64,000 bases of DNA from JAFLTL01 sp964389525 (GTDB lineage: Bacteria > Bacteroidota > Bacteroidia > Bacteroidales > Muribaculaceae). The stretch is from positions 248,001 to 312,000 of the forward strand of contig CAYMEX010000001.1 of NCBI GenBank assembly GCA_964389525.1, read 5' to 3'. The translations under genes and the position numbers were made by a program. Below, piece after piece: positions 1-7,913 of this stretch (positions within the stretch are counted from its first letter, which is position 1; the number at the start of each line of letters is the position of its first letter). The notes below the pieces were generated by a model that was not told where the DNA came from, searched no databases, and worked only from the letters and a program-made list of their open reading frames with translations.

Positions 1-829
1 TCGTGCCGTAGATGTCGCGGTCGAGACCGATGATGTGCGCCTCGATCGAGCGTCCGCGGCTGTCGTTGAAAGTAGGCCGGTCGCCGATGTTGACCATAGC
101 CGGGAGTACCAGCCCCTCATTGCCCGGCAAAATTGCCTGACAGGCATACACGCCGTTGAGCGGAATCAGGCATCGGTCGTCTACCGGCTGCAGATTGGCG
201 GTAGGGTATCCGATCGTGCGTCCGATGGCGTTGCCGTGGATGACGGTTCCGGTGAGGGAGAAGGGACGGCCGAGCATCGCGGCTGCGCCGGCGACGTCGC
301 CATGCGTGCCGATCATAGTCCGTATTGCGGAAGAACTTATCAGGGTGTCGCTGACGCCGTCGGTGAACCGTGTGGCACATAGCAGCTCGATGTTTTCCTC
401 ACTGGCAATGCGTGTGTAGTCGTCAAATGTGAGTGACGTGTCGCAGCCGAAGCGGTTGTTGAAGCCGGTGAGAAACGCCCGGACGCCGAACTCGTCGCGC
501 AGCATGCGCAGAAAACCGCGTGCCGACATGTGCATGAGTCGGGTGTCGAAGTCGAGCAGCAGACACTCGCTGATGCCTGTGCTCTCAAGCTGCAGCAGGC
601 GCTCGGGGAGTGTGGAGACCGACAATGGCTGCGGCTGATGCGGAGCGATCACGTGCAGCGGGTGGCGCGTGAATGTGATCGCCATAGGGGTGAGGCCGAG
701 TCTGTCGCCCGCGTCGATGAGCGAATGCAGCAGGTGGCGGTGTCCGAGGTGGACTCCGTCGAACATGCCAACGGTGGCTATGCGCCCCCGGGATGCCGGA
801 TCGGGTGTGTGGCCGGATAGTATCTGCAT
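1..829 (-). CDS. ribF: Bifunctional riboflavin kinase / FMN adenylyltransferase, C-terminus cut by window edge
   Basis: Makes FMN from riboflavin and then FAD from FMN. The minus-strand frame read from the ATG at 829 stays open to the window edge, about 276 codons, so perhaps 30-40 residues are missing from the usual ~310. The N-terminal nucleotidyltransferase motif GMFDGVHLGHR is at about residues 22-32. The riboflavin kinase domain follows with GNAIGRTIGYPTAN and NIGDRPTF, the flavin/ATP binding signatures of the family. The start ATG shares one base with the stop of the HAD gene upstream (TGATG), which suggests translational coupling. The identification is firm; only the end is unseen. Confidence 0.93.
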   Translation of the reverse strand, partial: MQILSGHTPDPASRGRIATVGMFDGVHLGHRHLLHSLIDAGDRLGLTPMAITFTRHPLHVIAPHQPQPLSVSTLPERLLQLESTGISECLLLDFDTRLMHMSARGFLRMLRDEFGVRAFLTGFNNRFGCDTSLTFDDYTRIASEENIELLCATRFTDGVSDTLISSSAIRTMIGTHGDVAGAAAMLGRPFSLTGTVIHGNAIGRTIGYPTANLQPVDDRCLIPLNGVYACQAILPGNEGLVLPAMVNIGDRPTFNDSRGRSIEAHIIGLDRDIYGT

Positions 830-1443
830 CAGGGCACCAGGTCTATGATGTTTTTGTCGGGTGAGACGTGCACGGTGTTGAAGCCGAGTTTTGCAGCGGC
901 CTCGGTGTTGTTGGTCGAGTCGTCGAAGAAGACCGACTCGGCGGGGTCTATACCGAAGTGATCGATGGCGTAGCGGAATATCTGCGGGTCGGGTTTGACG
1001 CATCCGGCTTTGAATGAGGCGACTTCGCCGTCGAAGTAAAACTCGCGGTTGTGCCCGTCCTGCTCAAAGAATTGTTTTATACCCTGATCCCACATTATGG
1101 GGTTGGTGTTGGAGAGGATGTAGAGATTGAAACGCTTGTGCAGTTCCTCGAGCATGCGCAGACGCTCTACGGGTATGCCGATGAGAAATTTTCCGAGCGC
1201 TTCGTCGATCTGGCTGTCGGTGACAGGGTGAGAGATGTGTCTGCGTATTTCGTCGCGGAACTGACCGGCTGTAATGCTGCCGTCTTCAAGCTGAAGGAAC
1301 GGTCCTTTCTGGATGTAGTCGCCAAGAAACTCGTCGGCGTCGGCCATGCCAAGTTCAATCAGGGCTTTCACGCAGTTGGCGCGCCTGATGTCGATGATGA
1401 CGCCTCCGAGATCAAAAATCAGGTTTTTGATGTTCTTTTCCAT
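829..1443 (-). CDS. HAD-IA family phosphatase (YihX-like)
   Basis: A 204-residue haloacid dehalogenase hydrolase. Motif I is IFDLGGVI with nucleophile Asp11; a lysine-containing motif (VKPDP) lies near residue 150 and the acidic motif FFDDS near 173. The DLG form of motif I, an alpha-helical cap and the overall length resemble the YihX/glucose-1-phosphate phosphatase branch, but the substrate cannot be read from sequence. It overlaps ribF by one base, so a role in flavin nucleotide dephosphorylation is possible but only inferred from position. Confidence 0.85.
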   Translation of the reverse strand: MEKNIKNLIFDLGGVIIDIRRANCVKALIELGMADADEFLGDYIQKGPFLQLEDGSITAGQFRDEIRRHISHPVTDSQIDEALGKFLIGIPVERLRMLEELHKRFNLYILSNTNPIMWDQGIKQFFEQDGHNREFYFDGEVASFKAGCVKPDPQIFRYAIDHFGIDPAESVFFDDSTNNTEAAAKLGFNTVHVSPDKNIIDLVP

Positions 1444-1461
1444 ACTTCATTGTGAGTTACA

Positions 1462-1469
1462 CAAATTTA
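1462..1469 (-). promoter_or_regulatory. -7 box upstream of the HAD-ribF pair
   Basis: Minus-strand TAAATTTG matches the Bacteroidetes -7 consensus TAnnTTTG and lies about 18 nt before the HAD start codon, giving a very short leader. I found no good TTTG at the expected -33 spacing, so this is a half-site call. Confidence 0.35.
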
Positions 1470-1494
1470 TGAAAAGTCGAAATAATAAGGAAAT

Positions 1495-1523
1495 CCCCTG
1501 CAAACTATTTGAAGCCGCAGGGG
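1495..1523 (-). terminator. Hairpin after the DUF1573 gene
   Basis: Inverted repeat CCCCTGC / GCAGGGG (7 bp, 15-nt loop) lies 35 bases past the stop of the 356-residue DUF1573 gene and would end the rlmN-DUF1573 transcript. The tail after the stem on the minus strand is only moderately T-rich. Confidence 0.5.
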
Positions 1524-1558
1524 AGTGATTTTGTCAGAACTTTGTCAGAACAGATCTG

Positions 1559-2629
1559 CTATGGCGTGATCATGCCTACGGCGCGGACAACGGTCACGGG
1601 GTTCATGGGGTCGTTGGCTATGACGTTGATGCGTGCGTTGAGTATGTCGGACTGTATCTGCGACGGGTCTGCGGTCACGGTCACTGTCGCCGACTTGCCT
1701 TTCTTGATTTTCTCAGAGGAGGTCTTGATCTGTATGCCGGGGTCGGCTGAATATACCCTGCGCAGTATGAGCTGGTCTTTGCCCCGGTTGGTTATAGTGA
1801 ATGTAGCGGTAGCTTTGCCGGCAGCACGCGAGATCCTGTCGAAATCGAGTGTGGGATCGGATATGGCGATCTCGGGCGCGTTGAGCCGCTGTCCGCCTGT
1901 GAGTTTCGAGAAATCTTCCTTTACCATGACCATAACCGGCACCGGGATGCGCTCATGGCCGTTGCCGGGAGCGAGCATGATGCTGTCGGTGAGGAGTCCG
2001 AGCATGGGTGCCTTGTCGGCAGTCATGGTGAATGTGAATGCGAGGTTCTCGCCGGGGTAAACGGTGTCGCGGGCGGCGGTGAGTGTCATGTAGGGGGGCA
2101 GCTCCTCCCACCGCGGTACGAGCGGATCGGGTGAAGTGTTGTAAATGTCGAGGAAGAATGTCTTTCCGTGGCCGGTATAGACTTCACCGAAGGCTATTGC
2201 CGAGTTGCGCATGCGGAATGGCCCTGCCTCGGCGGGGAAACGCTGTCCGATAGTGGCGGGTGTGCCGATGACGCTTCCGATGACCGACAGCGTGAATCGT
2301 GACGGCTCGGTGCTGAGGTCGACGTAGATCTTTTTGTCGAATCGGCCGGGGCGCCCTGTAGGATTGTAGCTTACCTGCACGATGCCTGTGTCGCCCGGGG
2401 CAATCGGCGCCTTGCTGTAGTCGGGGGTCGTGCATCCGCATGTGGCTCGTGCCGACTGTATGATCACGGGGGCGTCGCCGTCGTTGACAAAACGGAATGT
2501 GCAGGATACTTTTCCGTCGTTCTCGGAAAATGCTCCGAAGTTGTGTGTGGTCTCAAGCCATCGGGCCGAAGACTTTGAGAATGTCGCTAATGGCAGCAGG
2601 AGCGTGACGATAGTTGCAATGAGTTTCAT
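1559..2629 (-). CDS. DUF1573 protein, two-domain, exported
   Basis: A 356-residue protein with an N-terminal signal peptide (residues 1-17, hydrophobic LIATIVTLLLPLATF). The first half is a DUF1573 domain, an immunoglobulin/ASH-like beta fold recognised by CxF-type strands, ATCGCTTP and YNPTGRPGRFDKKI. A second, more diverged Ig-like copy covers about residues 240-350, with TITNRGKDQLILRRV. DUF1573 proteins are common exported proteins of unknown function in Bacteroidetes. The smaller gene just upstream is a clear relative of the first domain, so the pair probably arose by tandem duplication. It ends the rpsU-xerC-hpf-rlmN run. Confidence 0.85.
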   Translation of the reverse strand: MKLIATIVTLLLPLATFSKSSARWLETTHNFGAFSENDGKVSCTFRFVNDGDAPVIIQSARATCGCTTPDYSKAPIAPGDTGIVQVSYNPTGRPGRFDKKIYVDLSTEPSRFTLSVIGSVIGTPATIGQRFPAEAGPFRMRNSAIAFGEVYTGHGKTFFLDIYNTSPDPLVPRWEELPPYMTLTAARDTVYPGENLAFTFTMTADKAPMLGLLTDSIMLAPGNGHERIPVPVMVMVKEDFSKLTGGQRLNAPEIAISDPTLDFDRISRAAGKATATFTITNRGKDQLILRRVYSADPGIQIKTSSEKIKKGKSATVTVTADPSQIQSDILNARINVIANDPMNPVTVVRAVGMITP

Positions 2630-2635
2630 GTCGCA

Positions 2636-3019
2636 TTAACGTGGAATGACGACTCCCGATATTTTCAGACGTGCTTTCGCTCCTTTCGCGGAGTTGGATT
2701 TGACGGTGATGTTCTTGTCGAACTCGCCCGGACGTCCGGCTGGATTGTAGGTGATCCTGACGACGGCTGTGTCGCCGGGTTCTACCGGCTCTTTGGGGAA
2801 TGTGGGCTTGGTGCATCCGCAGGATGTGGTTGCGGACAATATCACTAACGGGGCGTCGCCGGTGTTGGTGAAGCGGAACTCGTGTGAGACGGCTCCGGCG
2901 GCCTCCTTGATGTTGCCGAAGTCGTGTGAGGTCTCTATGAACCGAAGGATCGGGCCGGCGCAGAATGCGGCCGGTGCGGTGAGCAGCAACGCTATAGCGA
3001 ATGATGCGATGTGTTTCAT
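2636..3019 (-). CDS. DUF1573 protein, single-domain, exported
   Basis: The open frame extends further upstream, but only the ATG at 3019 gives a sensible protein of 127 residues that starts with a classical signal peptide (MKHIASFAIALLLTAPAAFC). The rest is one DUF1573 domain with HDFGNIKE, FRFTNTGDAPLVI, TSCGCTKP and YNPAGRPGEFDKNI. It lies 11 nt past the rlmN stop and 6 nt before the two-domain DUF1573 gene. Function unknown. Confidence 0.85.
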   Translation of the reverse strand: MKHIASFAIALLLTAPAAFCAGPILRFIETSHDFGNIKEAAGAVSHEFRFTNTGDAPLVILSATTSCGCTKPTFPKEPVEPGDTAVVRITYNPAGRPGEFDKNITVKSNSAKGAKARLKISGVVIPR

Positions 3020-3030
3020 TGTTTCAAGTC

Positions 3031-4110
3031 TCAGATATTGGCTTTGTCTTGCTGCCGGCCGGCGAGCATGCCGCATGCCGCCATGATGTCTTCGCCACGT
3101 GAAGCGCGTATCGTGGCTGTTATGCCGAGCCGGTTGAGATGGTCGCGGAATGCCTCCATGGTTGCCTGTGAGCATGGCGACAGATCGCAGTCGGGTATGG
3201 CGTGGAAGCGTATCAGGTTTACACGCACGCCTTCTACCGGCTTGAATATGCGGGCGAGGGCCGAGGCGTAGCGTATGGTGTCGTTTACCCCGCGCCACAT
3301 GATGTATTCGACCGAGAGCCGTCGCTGATGCGTGAAGTCGTATCCTCTAAGAAATCTTATTACATCGAGCAGGGGATATGCCTTTTCTACGGGCATTATC
3401 GTAAGTCGCTCAGAGCTGTAGGGGTTGTGGACCGATATGGCGATGTGCACGCCGGTCTCGTCGAGCAACCGCCGTAGTCCGTCGAGTTTGCCTATTGAGG
3501 ATACGGTGATGCGTTTAGGGCTCCATGCAAATCCCCATGGAGCGGTGAGTATCTCTATTGCTTTAAGAACCTCGCCGATGTTGTCCATCGGTTCGCCCAT
3601 GCCCATGAAGACGATGTTTGTGAGGTCGGCGGACTCTTCGATCGAAAGAATCTGATTTATGATGGCCGCAGCGGTGAGGTTGCCGTGAAATCCCTGTCGC
3701 CCTGTCATGCAGAACTTGCAGTTCATGCGGCATCCGGCCTGAGAGGAGACACACAGCGTGGCCCGCTCGCGGTCGGGTATCATCACGGCTTCGATAGCCC
3801 GTCCTCCTGTGCCGTTGAACAGGTACTTGCATGTGCCGTCGGATGATACAAGCCTCGAGATCGGGGCTTCGCGTCCGACGATGTATTTTTCGCTCAGCCG
3901 CTTTCGCGCATCTTTGCTGAGATTGGTCATCGAGTCGATGTCGGTGACCTGTTTTTTGTAGAGCCAGTCGGCTATCTGTGTGGCTGCGAAGCGCGGCATC
4001 CCCTCAGATGCGACAAGCTCGCGCAGCATATCGAGAGTCATGCCGAGCAGCGGTCGCGGCTGCCCGGCTGATGACGTAGTATTGGTCGGTTGTATGACTT
4101 CTGATGTCAC
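3031..4110 (-). CDS. rlmN: Dual-specificity 23S rRNA A2503 / tRNA A37 methyltransferase
   Basis: Radical SAM enzyme that methylates C2 of adenosine in 23S rRNA and in tRNA. The 4Fe-4S cysteines are C127, C131 and C134 (CRMNCKFC). C120 and C346 (MAACGM) match the two catalytic cysteines of the family, so all key residues are present in the 359-residue protein. The start is a GTG at 4110 whose last bases overlap the hpf stop (GTGA). The first downstream ATG would remove the conserved LLG of the N-terminal domain, so the coupled GTG is preferred. Cotranscription with hpf and rpsU puts it with ribosome maturation genes. Confidence 0.96.
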   Translation of the reverse strand: MTSEVIQPTNTTSSAGQPRPLLGMTLDMLRELVASEGMPRFAATQIADWLYKKQVTDIDSMTNLSKDARKRLSEKYIVGREAPISRLVSSDGTCKYLFNGTGGRAIEAVMIPDRERATLCVSSQAGCRMNCKFCMTGRQGFHGNLTAAAIINQILSIEESADLTNIVFMGMGEPMDNIGEVLKAIEILTAPWGFAWSPKRITVSSIGKLDGLRRLLDETGVHIAISVHNPYSSERLTIMPVEKAYPLLDVIRFLRGYDFTHQRRLSVEYIMWRGVNDTIRYASALARIFKPVEGVRVNLIRFHAIPDCDLSPCSQATMEAFRDHLNRLGITATIRASRGEDIMAACGMLAGRQQDKANI

Positions 4111-4400
4111 TTGTCTGATGTTTTCTTCTCGAGCTGTCGCTCGGCAGCCTCCAGCGCGAGGTCGTATGCTTCCTCGAAAGTGTCGGCTGTTTTTGTTGTG
4201 ACGGTCTCGCCGCGGTGAGGTATTGTAATCTTCACAACAGCCTCTTTGTTCATGGCGGTTGACGCTTTCACGAGTGTGAGGTTAACGTCGAAGAATGAGA
4301 TTGACGGATAGCGTCGAACGAGTCGATCAGCTTTTTTCTGAACAAATGCCGACAGCTTCTCAGAGATGTCGAAATGAATGGCGTTGATCCTTACTTCCAT
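4107..4400 (-). CDS. hpf: Ribosome hibernation promoting factor, short type
   Basis: A 97-residue HPF/RaiA-family protein that binds the 30S decoding region and helps store ribosomes in stationary phase. It starts VRINAIHFDISEKLSAFVQKK and ends with the conserved AYDLALEAAERQLEK segment. It lacks the C-terminal dimerisation domain of long HPF. It lies between the tyrosine recombinase (57-nt gap) and rlmN (4-nt overlap), an arrangement with xerC and rpsU that I recall as common in Bacteroidetes. Confidence 0.93.
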   Translation of the reverse strand: MEVRINAIHFDISEKLSAFVQKKADRLVRRYPSISFFDVNLTLVKASTAMNKEAVVKITIPHRGETVTTKTADTFEEAYDLALEAAERQLEKKTSDK

Positions 4401-4457
4401 AGTCGGTGGATTTTAAAGTGTGTCGTAAGATAATAAAAAGAGTCGGATCAAGCACAA

Positions 4458-5402
4458 TTAATGTGCCGAAAAATTATCGTTTTTTTTATCGTCGGTCTCT
4501 TTTGCGGCTCTCGGATGGGCTTTACGGTAGGATTCACGCAGCTCCCGAAAAGAAGTGTGCGTGTAGATCTGCGTGGTTGCCAGTGACGTATGTCCGAGTA
4601 GCTTCTGCACGGCCGTTAGGTCGGCTCCGTTGTCGACCATGTGTGTGGCGAACGTATGCCGCAGCACGTGGGGGCTCTTTTTTGAAGAGCTGACTCCTGC
4701 CGCCTCCATTGCCGAGTGAACCACGCGGTACACGATGTTGCGTGAAAGCGGGTTGCCGTCGGGGCGCAGCAGCAGACAGCCGCTGCCTGATGAGGCTATC
4801 GCTTTCCTTAGCTGGCGATAATTCTCAATCTGCTCTTTTAAGGATTCTCCGAATGGGATTATCCTTTCTTTATTACGTTTTCCGAGGACCTTTAGTTCAC
4901 CCTTGGCAGTGTCGGTGGCCGCGTCGGTGAGTCCGACGAGCTCTGAGACACGCATGCCGGTCTGATAAAGCAAGGTGATAATGAGCCTGTCGCGTTCGGC
5001 GATGAAGCCAGAACTGTCGCTGTCGTCTGATGATATGCTGTCGGTAAGCCCGTTTATCTCGCTTTGCCGGATAAACGCCGGCAGCGGTTTGTCGAGCTTT
5101 GCCAGCTGTAGCTCGGCGGCAGGATTGGCTTTTGCGTTGTGTCTGCGTGCCAGATATCTGTAGAAACTTCTGAGTGCCTGGCTTTTCAGACGTAGTGTGC
5201 GTGGCGACGCTCCATTCGCGGCCAAAGACGAGATCCACAGTCGGAGGTCGGAAACGGTTATGTCGGTTGGGTCGAAGTTGTCGATATCTCCGCCTGAAGT
5301 GAATTGCGCCCAGTCTTTAACGGCCTTCTCATAACACAAAACGGTGGAAGCTGAAAGATTCAGTTCACACCGTATGTAGGTCAAATAAGCGTCGATGATC
5401 AT
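4458..5402 (-). CDS. xerC: XerC/XerD-type tyrosine recombinase
   Basis: A 314-residue site-specific recombinase. An N-terminal SAM-like core-binding domain covers residues 1-90 and the catalytic domain follows, with all expected residues: R151 (TGMRVSEL), K175, H245 and R248 (HVLRHTFATH), H271 (LLGHTSLATTQIYTH) and nucleophile Y280. Location between rpsU and hpf, with no att site or phage genes nearby, fits a housekeeping Xer recombinase acting on chromosome dimers and not a mobile integrase. XerC versus XerD cannot be settled from this alone. Confidence 0.88.
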   Translation of the reverse strand: MIIDAYLTYIRCELNLSASTVLCYEKAVKDWAQFTSGGDIDNFDPTDITVSDLRLWISSLAANGASPRTLRLKSQALRSFYRYLARRHNAKANPAAELQLAKLDKPLPAFIRQSEINGLTDSISSDDSDSSGFIAERDRLIITLLYQTGMRVSELVGLTDAATDTAKGELKVLGKRNKERIIPFGESLKEQIENYRQLRKAIASSGSGCLLLRPDGNPLSRNIVYRVVHSAMEAAGVSSSKKSPHVLRHTFATHMVDNGADLTAVQKLLGHTSLATTQIYTHTSFRELRESYRKAHPRAAKETDDKKNDNFSAH

Positions 5403-5479
5403 CGTAAGCGCTTTGTGATATGTGTTGGGAGGCGCTATGTCCTGAGTGATTCGCGCGCTCCGTCAAGAAGGAGGCGTAA

Positions 5480-5671
5480 TTACTCCTCTACGCAGCGGAG
5501 CTTCTGCACGTAGACAGCCTTCATCATCTTCTTACGGTTGGTGACGGAGGGCTTCTGGAATGCCTGACGGCTGCGGAGTTCCTTCACAATGCCTGTTTTT
5601 TCAAACTTACGCTTGAACTTTTTGAGGGCTCTTTCGATGTTCTCGCCTTCTTTAACTTGAACGATAATCAT
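5480..5671 (-). CDS. rpsU: 30S ribosomal protein S21
   Basis: A 63-residue basic protein beginning MIIVQVKEGENIERALKKFKRK, the S21 signature, with the RKKMMKA basic C-terminal region. First gene of the run continuing through xerC, hpf and rlmN, with a well-formed promoter about 90 nt upstream. In Bacteroidetes S21 is linked to handling of the anti-Shine-Dalgarno end of 16S rRNA, which is established knowledge of the group and not visible here. Confidence 0.96.
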   Translation of the reverse strand: MIIVQVKEGENIERALKKFKRKFEKTGIVKELRSRQAFQKPSVTNRKKMMKAVYVQKLRCVEE

Positions 5672-5756
5672 TACTACGGGTAAGGTATTTTATGAATTTT
5701 TTAATTGTTATGCAATGTTGTGGAGAGCCTGTGCTCACCATGCTGATTTTGCGCTG

Positions 5757-5787
5757 CAAAATTAATTATAGTTTTTTATTGAGCAAA
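5757..5787 (-). promoter_or_regulatory. rpsU promoter
   Basis: On the minus strand TTTG, then exactly 19 nt, then TAATTTTG. This is a full match to the Bacteroidetes housekeeping consensus. It implies a leader of about 75-80 nt before the rpsU ATG. It is back-to-back with the tRNA promoter. Confidence 0.75.
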
Positions 5788-5827
5788 AAAATCTTAGCGG
5801 AATAATTGAAAAAAAAAGAAGAAAAAG

Positions 5828-5857
5828 TTGAGAGTTGAGAAAAATGTGTTATCTTTG
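5828..5857 (+). promoter_or_regulatory. tRNA-Leu/tRNA-Pro promoter
   Basis: TTG, 19 nt, TATCTTTG, the Bacteroidetes -33/-7 pattern, ending 15 nt before the mature tRNA-Leu 5' end. No second promoter is evident before tRNA-Pro, so both tRNAs are probably on one transcript. Confidence 0.75.
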
Positions 5858-5872
5858 CGGTCGAAAAGAGAG

Positions 5873-5960
5873 GCCCGGATGGCGGAATCGGTAGACGCGT
5901 TGGTCTCAAACACCAATGGGGTAAACTCCCGTGCCGGTTCGAGACCGGCTCCGGGTACCA
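5873..5960 (+). tRNA. tRNA-Leu (anticodon CAA)
   Basis: An 88-nt class II tRNA with long variable arm. Acceptor GCCCGGA pairs with TCCGGGT (one G-U), discriminator A, and CCA is encoded. The anticodon stem TTGGT/ACCAA encloses CTCAAAC, giving anticodon CAA for UUG codons. The T arm is GCCGGTTCGAGACCGGC. Confidence 0.96.
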
Positions 5961-6061
5961 ACTTGTTGAAGGATCTCTTTTCATCGCAAGGAAAAAATAC
6001 TGCTTCAAGAGAAGCCAGAAACAGAGGTTTGTGGATGGTGTCAGGAAGCAGAATATGTCGG

Positions 6062-6134
6062 CGGGGTGTAGCACAGTTGGCAGCGCGCCACGTTCGGGAC
6101 GTGGAGGTCGGAAGTTCGAGTCTTCTCACCCCGA
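6062..6134 (+). tRNA. tRNA-Pro (anticodon CGG)
   Basis: A 73-nt tRNA. Acceptor CGGGGTG/CACCCCG is perfect, discriminator A, and CCA is not encoded (unlike the adjacent tRNA-Leu). The anticodon arm CCACG-TTCGGGA-CGTGG gives anticodon CGG. Confidence 0.95.
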
Positions 6135-6156
6135 CATAGAGAATCAAACAGGACGG

Positions 6157-6194
6157 AAGCCCGAAGAGAAGAAAATTCCCTTCGGGCTTTTGTT
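6157..6194 (+). terminator. Terminator after the tRNA pair
   Basis: A perfect 10-bp stem AAGCCCGAAG / CTTCGGGCTT with a 13-nt loop, running into TTTTGTTTG. Located 23 nt past tRNA-Pro. Confidence 0.85.
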
Positions 6195-6261
6195 TGAAAT
6201 AAGTGTTGCAGCGTAAGAAATGAGCTTTGCATCGTAATAAATCTCAAAAACATAAGTCAAT

Positions 6262-6897
6262 ATGAAATCTCTCTTTGTGTCGGCAGTTTGTGTGATGGCG
6301 ATGGCCTCATGCGCGACGGGGAACAGCCGAGAGCCGCAGGCAGCAGCCGATGTCGACAGCGCCCAGATCGTGATAGACAATATAATGAACCGCAGATCGG
6401 TGCGGGCGTATGAAGACCGGGCCGTGGAGCGTGAGAAGCTGGAACAGGTGGCTTTGTGCGGCATCAACGCTCCGAGCGCCCTCAACAAACAGCCCTGGGC
6501 ACTGCGCATAGTCGACGACAAGGAGTTTATCGACGGGGTGACTAAGGTTTTTGCCGAGGTGAATCCGAAGATGGCCGGGGAGCCGGGGTTTAAAAACGCG
6601 TTCCGCAACGCGCCCGCGTTTATCGCTGTGCTCAGCCCGGCGGACGGAAGCGGCTCATATGACTGCGGACTGCTGACGGAAAACATGCTTCTGTCGGCTC
6701 GTGCGCTCGGCCTCGGCACATGTGTGCTTGGAAGTACGGCACGCTTTCTGAGTACGGAGCCCAGCGTGCGCCAGTATCTTGACAGGCTCGACATACCGGA
6801 AGGCTATCAGCTTCAGGTGGTTGTGGCCATTGGTTATCCTGATGAGTCACCTACCGCCAAGCCGCGCAACAGTGAAGTGACACGTTTTGTAGACTGA
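6262..6897 (+). CDS. Nitroreductase-family lipoprotein
   Basis: A 211-residue protein with a lipobox ending at Cys17 (MAMASC), so it is predicted to be exported and lipidated. The remainder is an FMN-dependent nitroreductase fold: NRRSVRAYEDR (phosphate contact) near residues 42-52, NAPSALNKQPW near 73-83, and the C-terminal GLGTCVLG and VVAIGYPDE motifs. Most family members are cytoplasmic, and the electron donor outside the membrane is unknown. It stands alone between the tRNAs and fabD. Confidence 0.85.
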   Translation: MKSLFVSAVCVMAMASCATGNSREPQAAADVDSAQIVIDNIMNRRSVRAYEDRAVEREKLEQVALCGINAPSALNKQPWALRIVDDKEFIDGVTKVFAEVNPKMAGEPGFKNAFRNAPAFIAVLSPADGSGSYDCGLLTENMLLSARALGLGTCVLGSTARFLSTEPSVRQYLDRLDIPEGYQLQVVVAIGYPDESPTAKPRNSEVTRFVD

Positions 6898-6932
6898 TGG
6901 CCAATTTCGCAGATTCTCTGAGATAAATTTGC

Positions 6933-6940
6933 TAAATTTG
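6933..6940 (+). promoter_or_regulatory. fabD -7 box
   Basis: TAAATTTG fits TAnnTTTG and lies 28 nt before the fabD ATG. The -33 region is poor. Confidence 0.45.
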
Positions 6941-6968
6941 CAGCCAATTAATTAAACCAAAATAAAGA

Positions 6969-7847
6969 ATGAAAGCATTTGTATTTCCCGGTCAGGGTGC
7001 CCAGTTTGTAGGCATGGGCAAGGATTTATATGACAATAACGAGGAAGCCCGTGCCATGTTTGAGAAGGCAAACGAGATTCTCGGATTCCGCATCACGGAT
7101 CTCATGTTTGCCGGTACGGACGAGGATCTCCGTCAGACTAAGGTGACTCAGCCGGCTATCTTCCTTCACTCGGTGATACTTGCCAAGTCGCTCGGCGACG
7201 AGTTCAAGCCCGATATGGCTGCCGGTCACTCGCTCGGAGAGTTCTCGGCTCTTGTAGCTGCCGGAGCAATGGCATTTGAGGATGGTCTGCGTCTTGTAGC
7301 CGCCCGCGCTATGGCGATGCAGAAAGCGTGTGAGCAGAATCCCTCGACAATGGCTGCTGTACTTGCCCTTCCCGATGAGAAAGTTGAGGAAATCTGCGCA
7401 GAAATCCCCGGAGTTGTCGTATGTGCAAACTACAATTGCCCGGGTCAGATTGTTATAAGTGGAGAGGTGCCCGCAATCGATGCCGCTTGTGAGAAACTTC
7501 TTGCTGCAGGTGCAAAACGTGCTCTGAAACTCAAGGTTGGCGGCGGTTTCCACTCGCCTTGCATGGAGCCCGCCCGCGCCGAGCTCGCAGAGGCTATCGC
7601 CGCAACAGAGATCAAGTCACCGATCTGCCCTGTATATCAGAATGTAGACGCTCAGCCTCATACTGATCCTGCCGAAATCAAGGCTAACCTGATCTCGCAG
7701 CTTACGGCTCCCGTGCGTTGGACTCAGTCGGTGAAGAACATGATTGCCGACGGCGCTACGGAGTTTGTAGAACTCGGTCCGGGCAAGGTGCTTCAGGGGC
7801 TTGTATCGAAGATCGACCGCTCGGTCGCAGTTTCGGGACAACAGTGA
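6969..7847 (+). CDS. fabD: Malonyl-CoA:ACP transacylase
   Basis: Transfers malonyl from CoA to acyl carrier protein for fatty acid synthesis. At 292 residues it has the usual length. It begins AFVFPGQGAQFVGMG, has the catalytic serine S88 in GHSLGEFSALVAAG and a catalytic histidine in GGGFHSPCM near residue 196, and ends with the FVELGPGKVLQGL motif. No other fab genes are adjacent, so it is probably a single-gene transcript. Confidence 0.96.
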   Translation: MKAFVFPGQGAQFVGMGKDLYDNNEEARAMFEKANEILGFRITDLMFAGTDEDLRQTKVTQPAIFLHSVILAKSLGDEFKPDMAAGHSLGEFSALVAAGAMAFEDGLRLVAARAMAMQKACEQNPSTMAAVLALPDEKVEEICAEIPGVVVCANYNCPGQIVISGEVPAIDAACEKLLAAGAKRALKLKVGGGFHSPCMEPARAELAEAIAATEIKSPICPVYQNVDAQPHTDPAEIKANLISQLTAPVRWTQSVKNMIADGATEFVELGPGKVLQGLVSKIDRSVAVSGQQ

Positions 7848-7913
7848 TCCGGGTATCACGGGCATCGTGAAAAAATGATGCTCCATCCCGGATGAAAAAC
7901 ACGCTTAAAACAG

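Noticed and set aside
35..820. Several overlapping plus- and minus-strand frames at the left edge
   Set aside because: All are shadows of the minus-strand ribF frame, which has strong family motifs and runs off the edge.
4458..5402. Reading the tyrosine recombinase as an integrase of a mobile element
   Set aside because: It lies in a housekeeping run with rpsU and hpf, shows no flanking direct repeats, and no phage or conjugation genes are near.
5794..6216. Short frames over the tRNA region on both strands
   Set aside because: They cover tRNA-Leu and tRNA-Pro and have no family resemblance.
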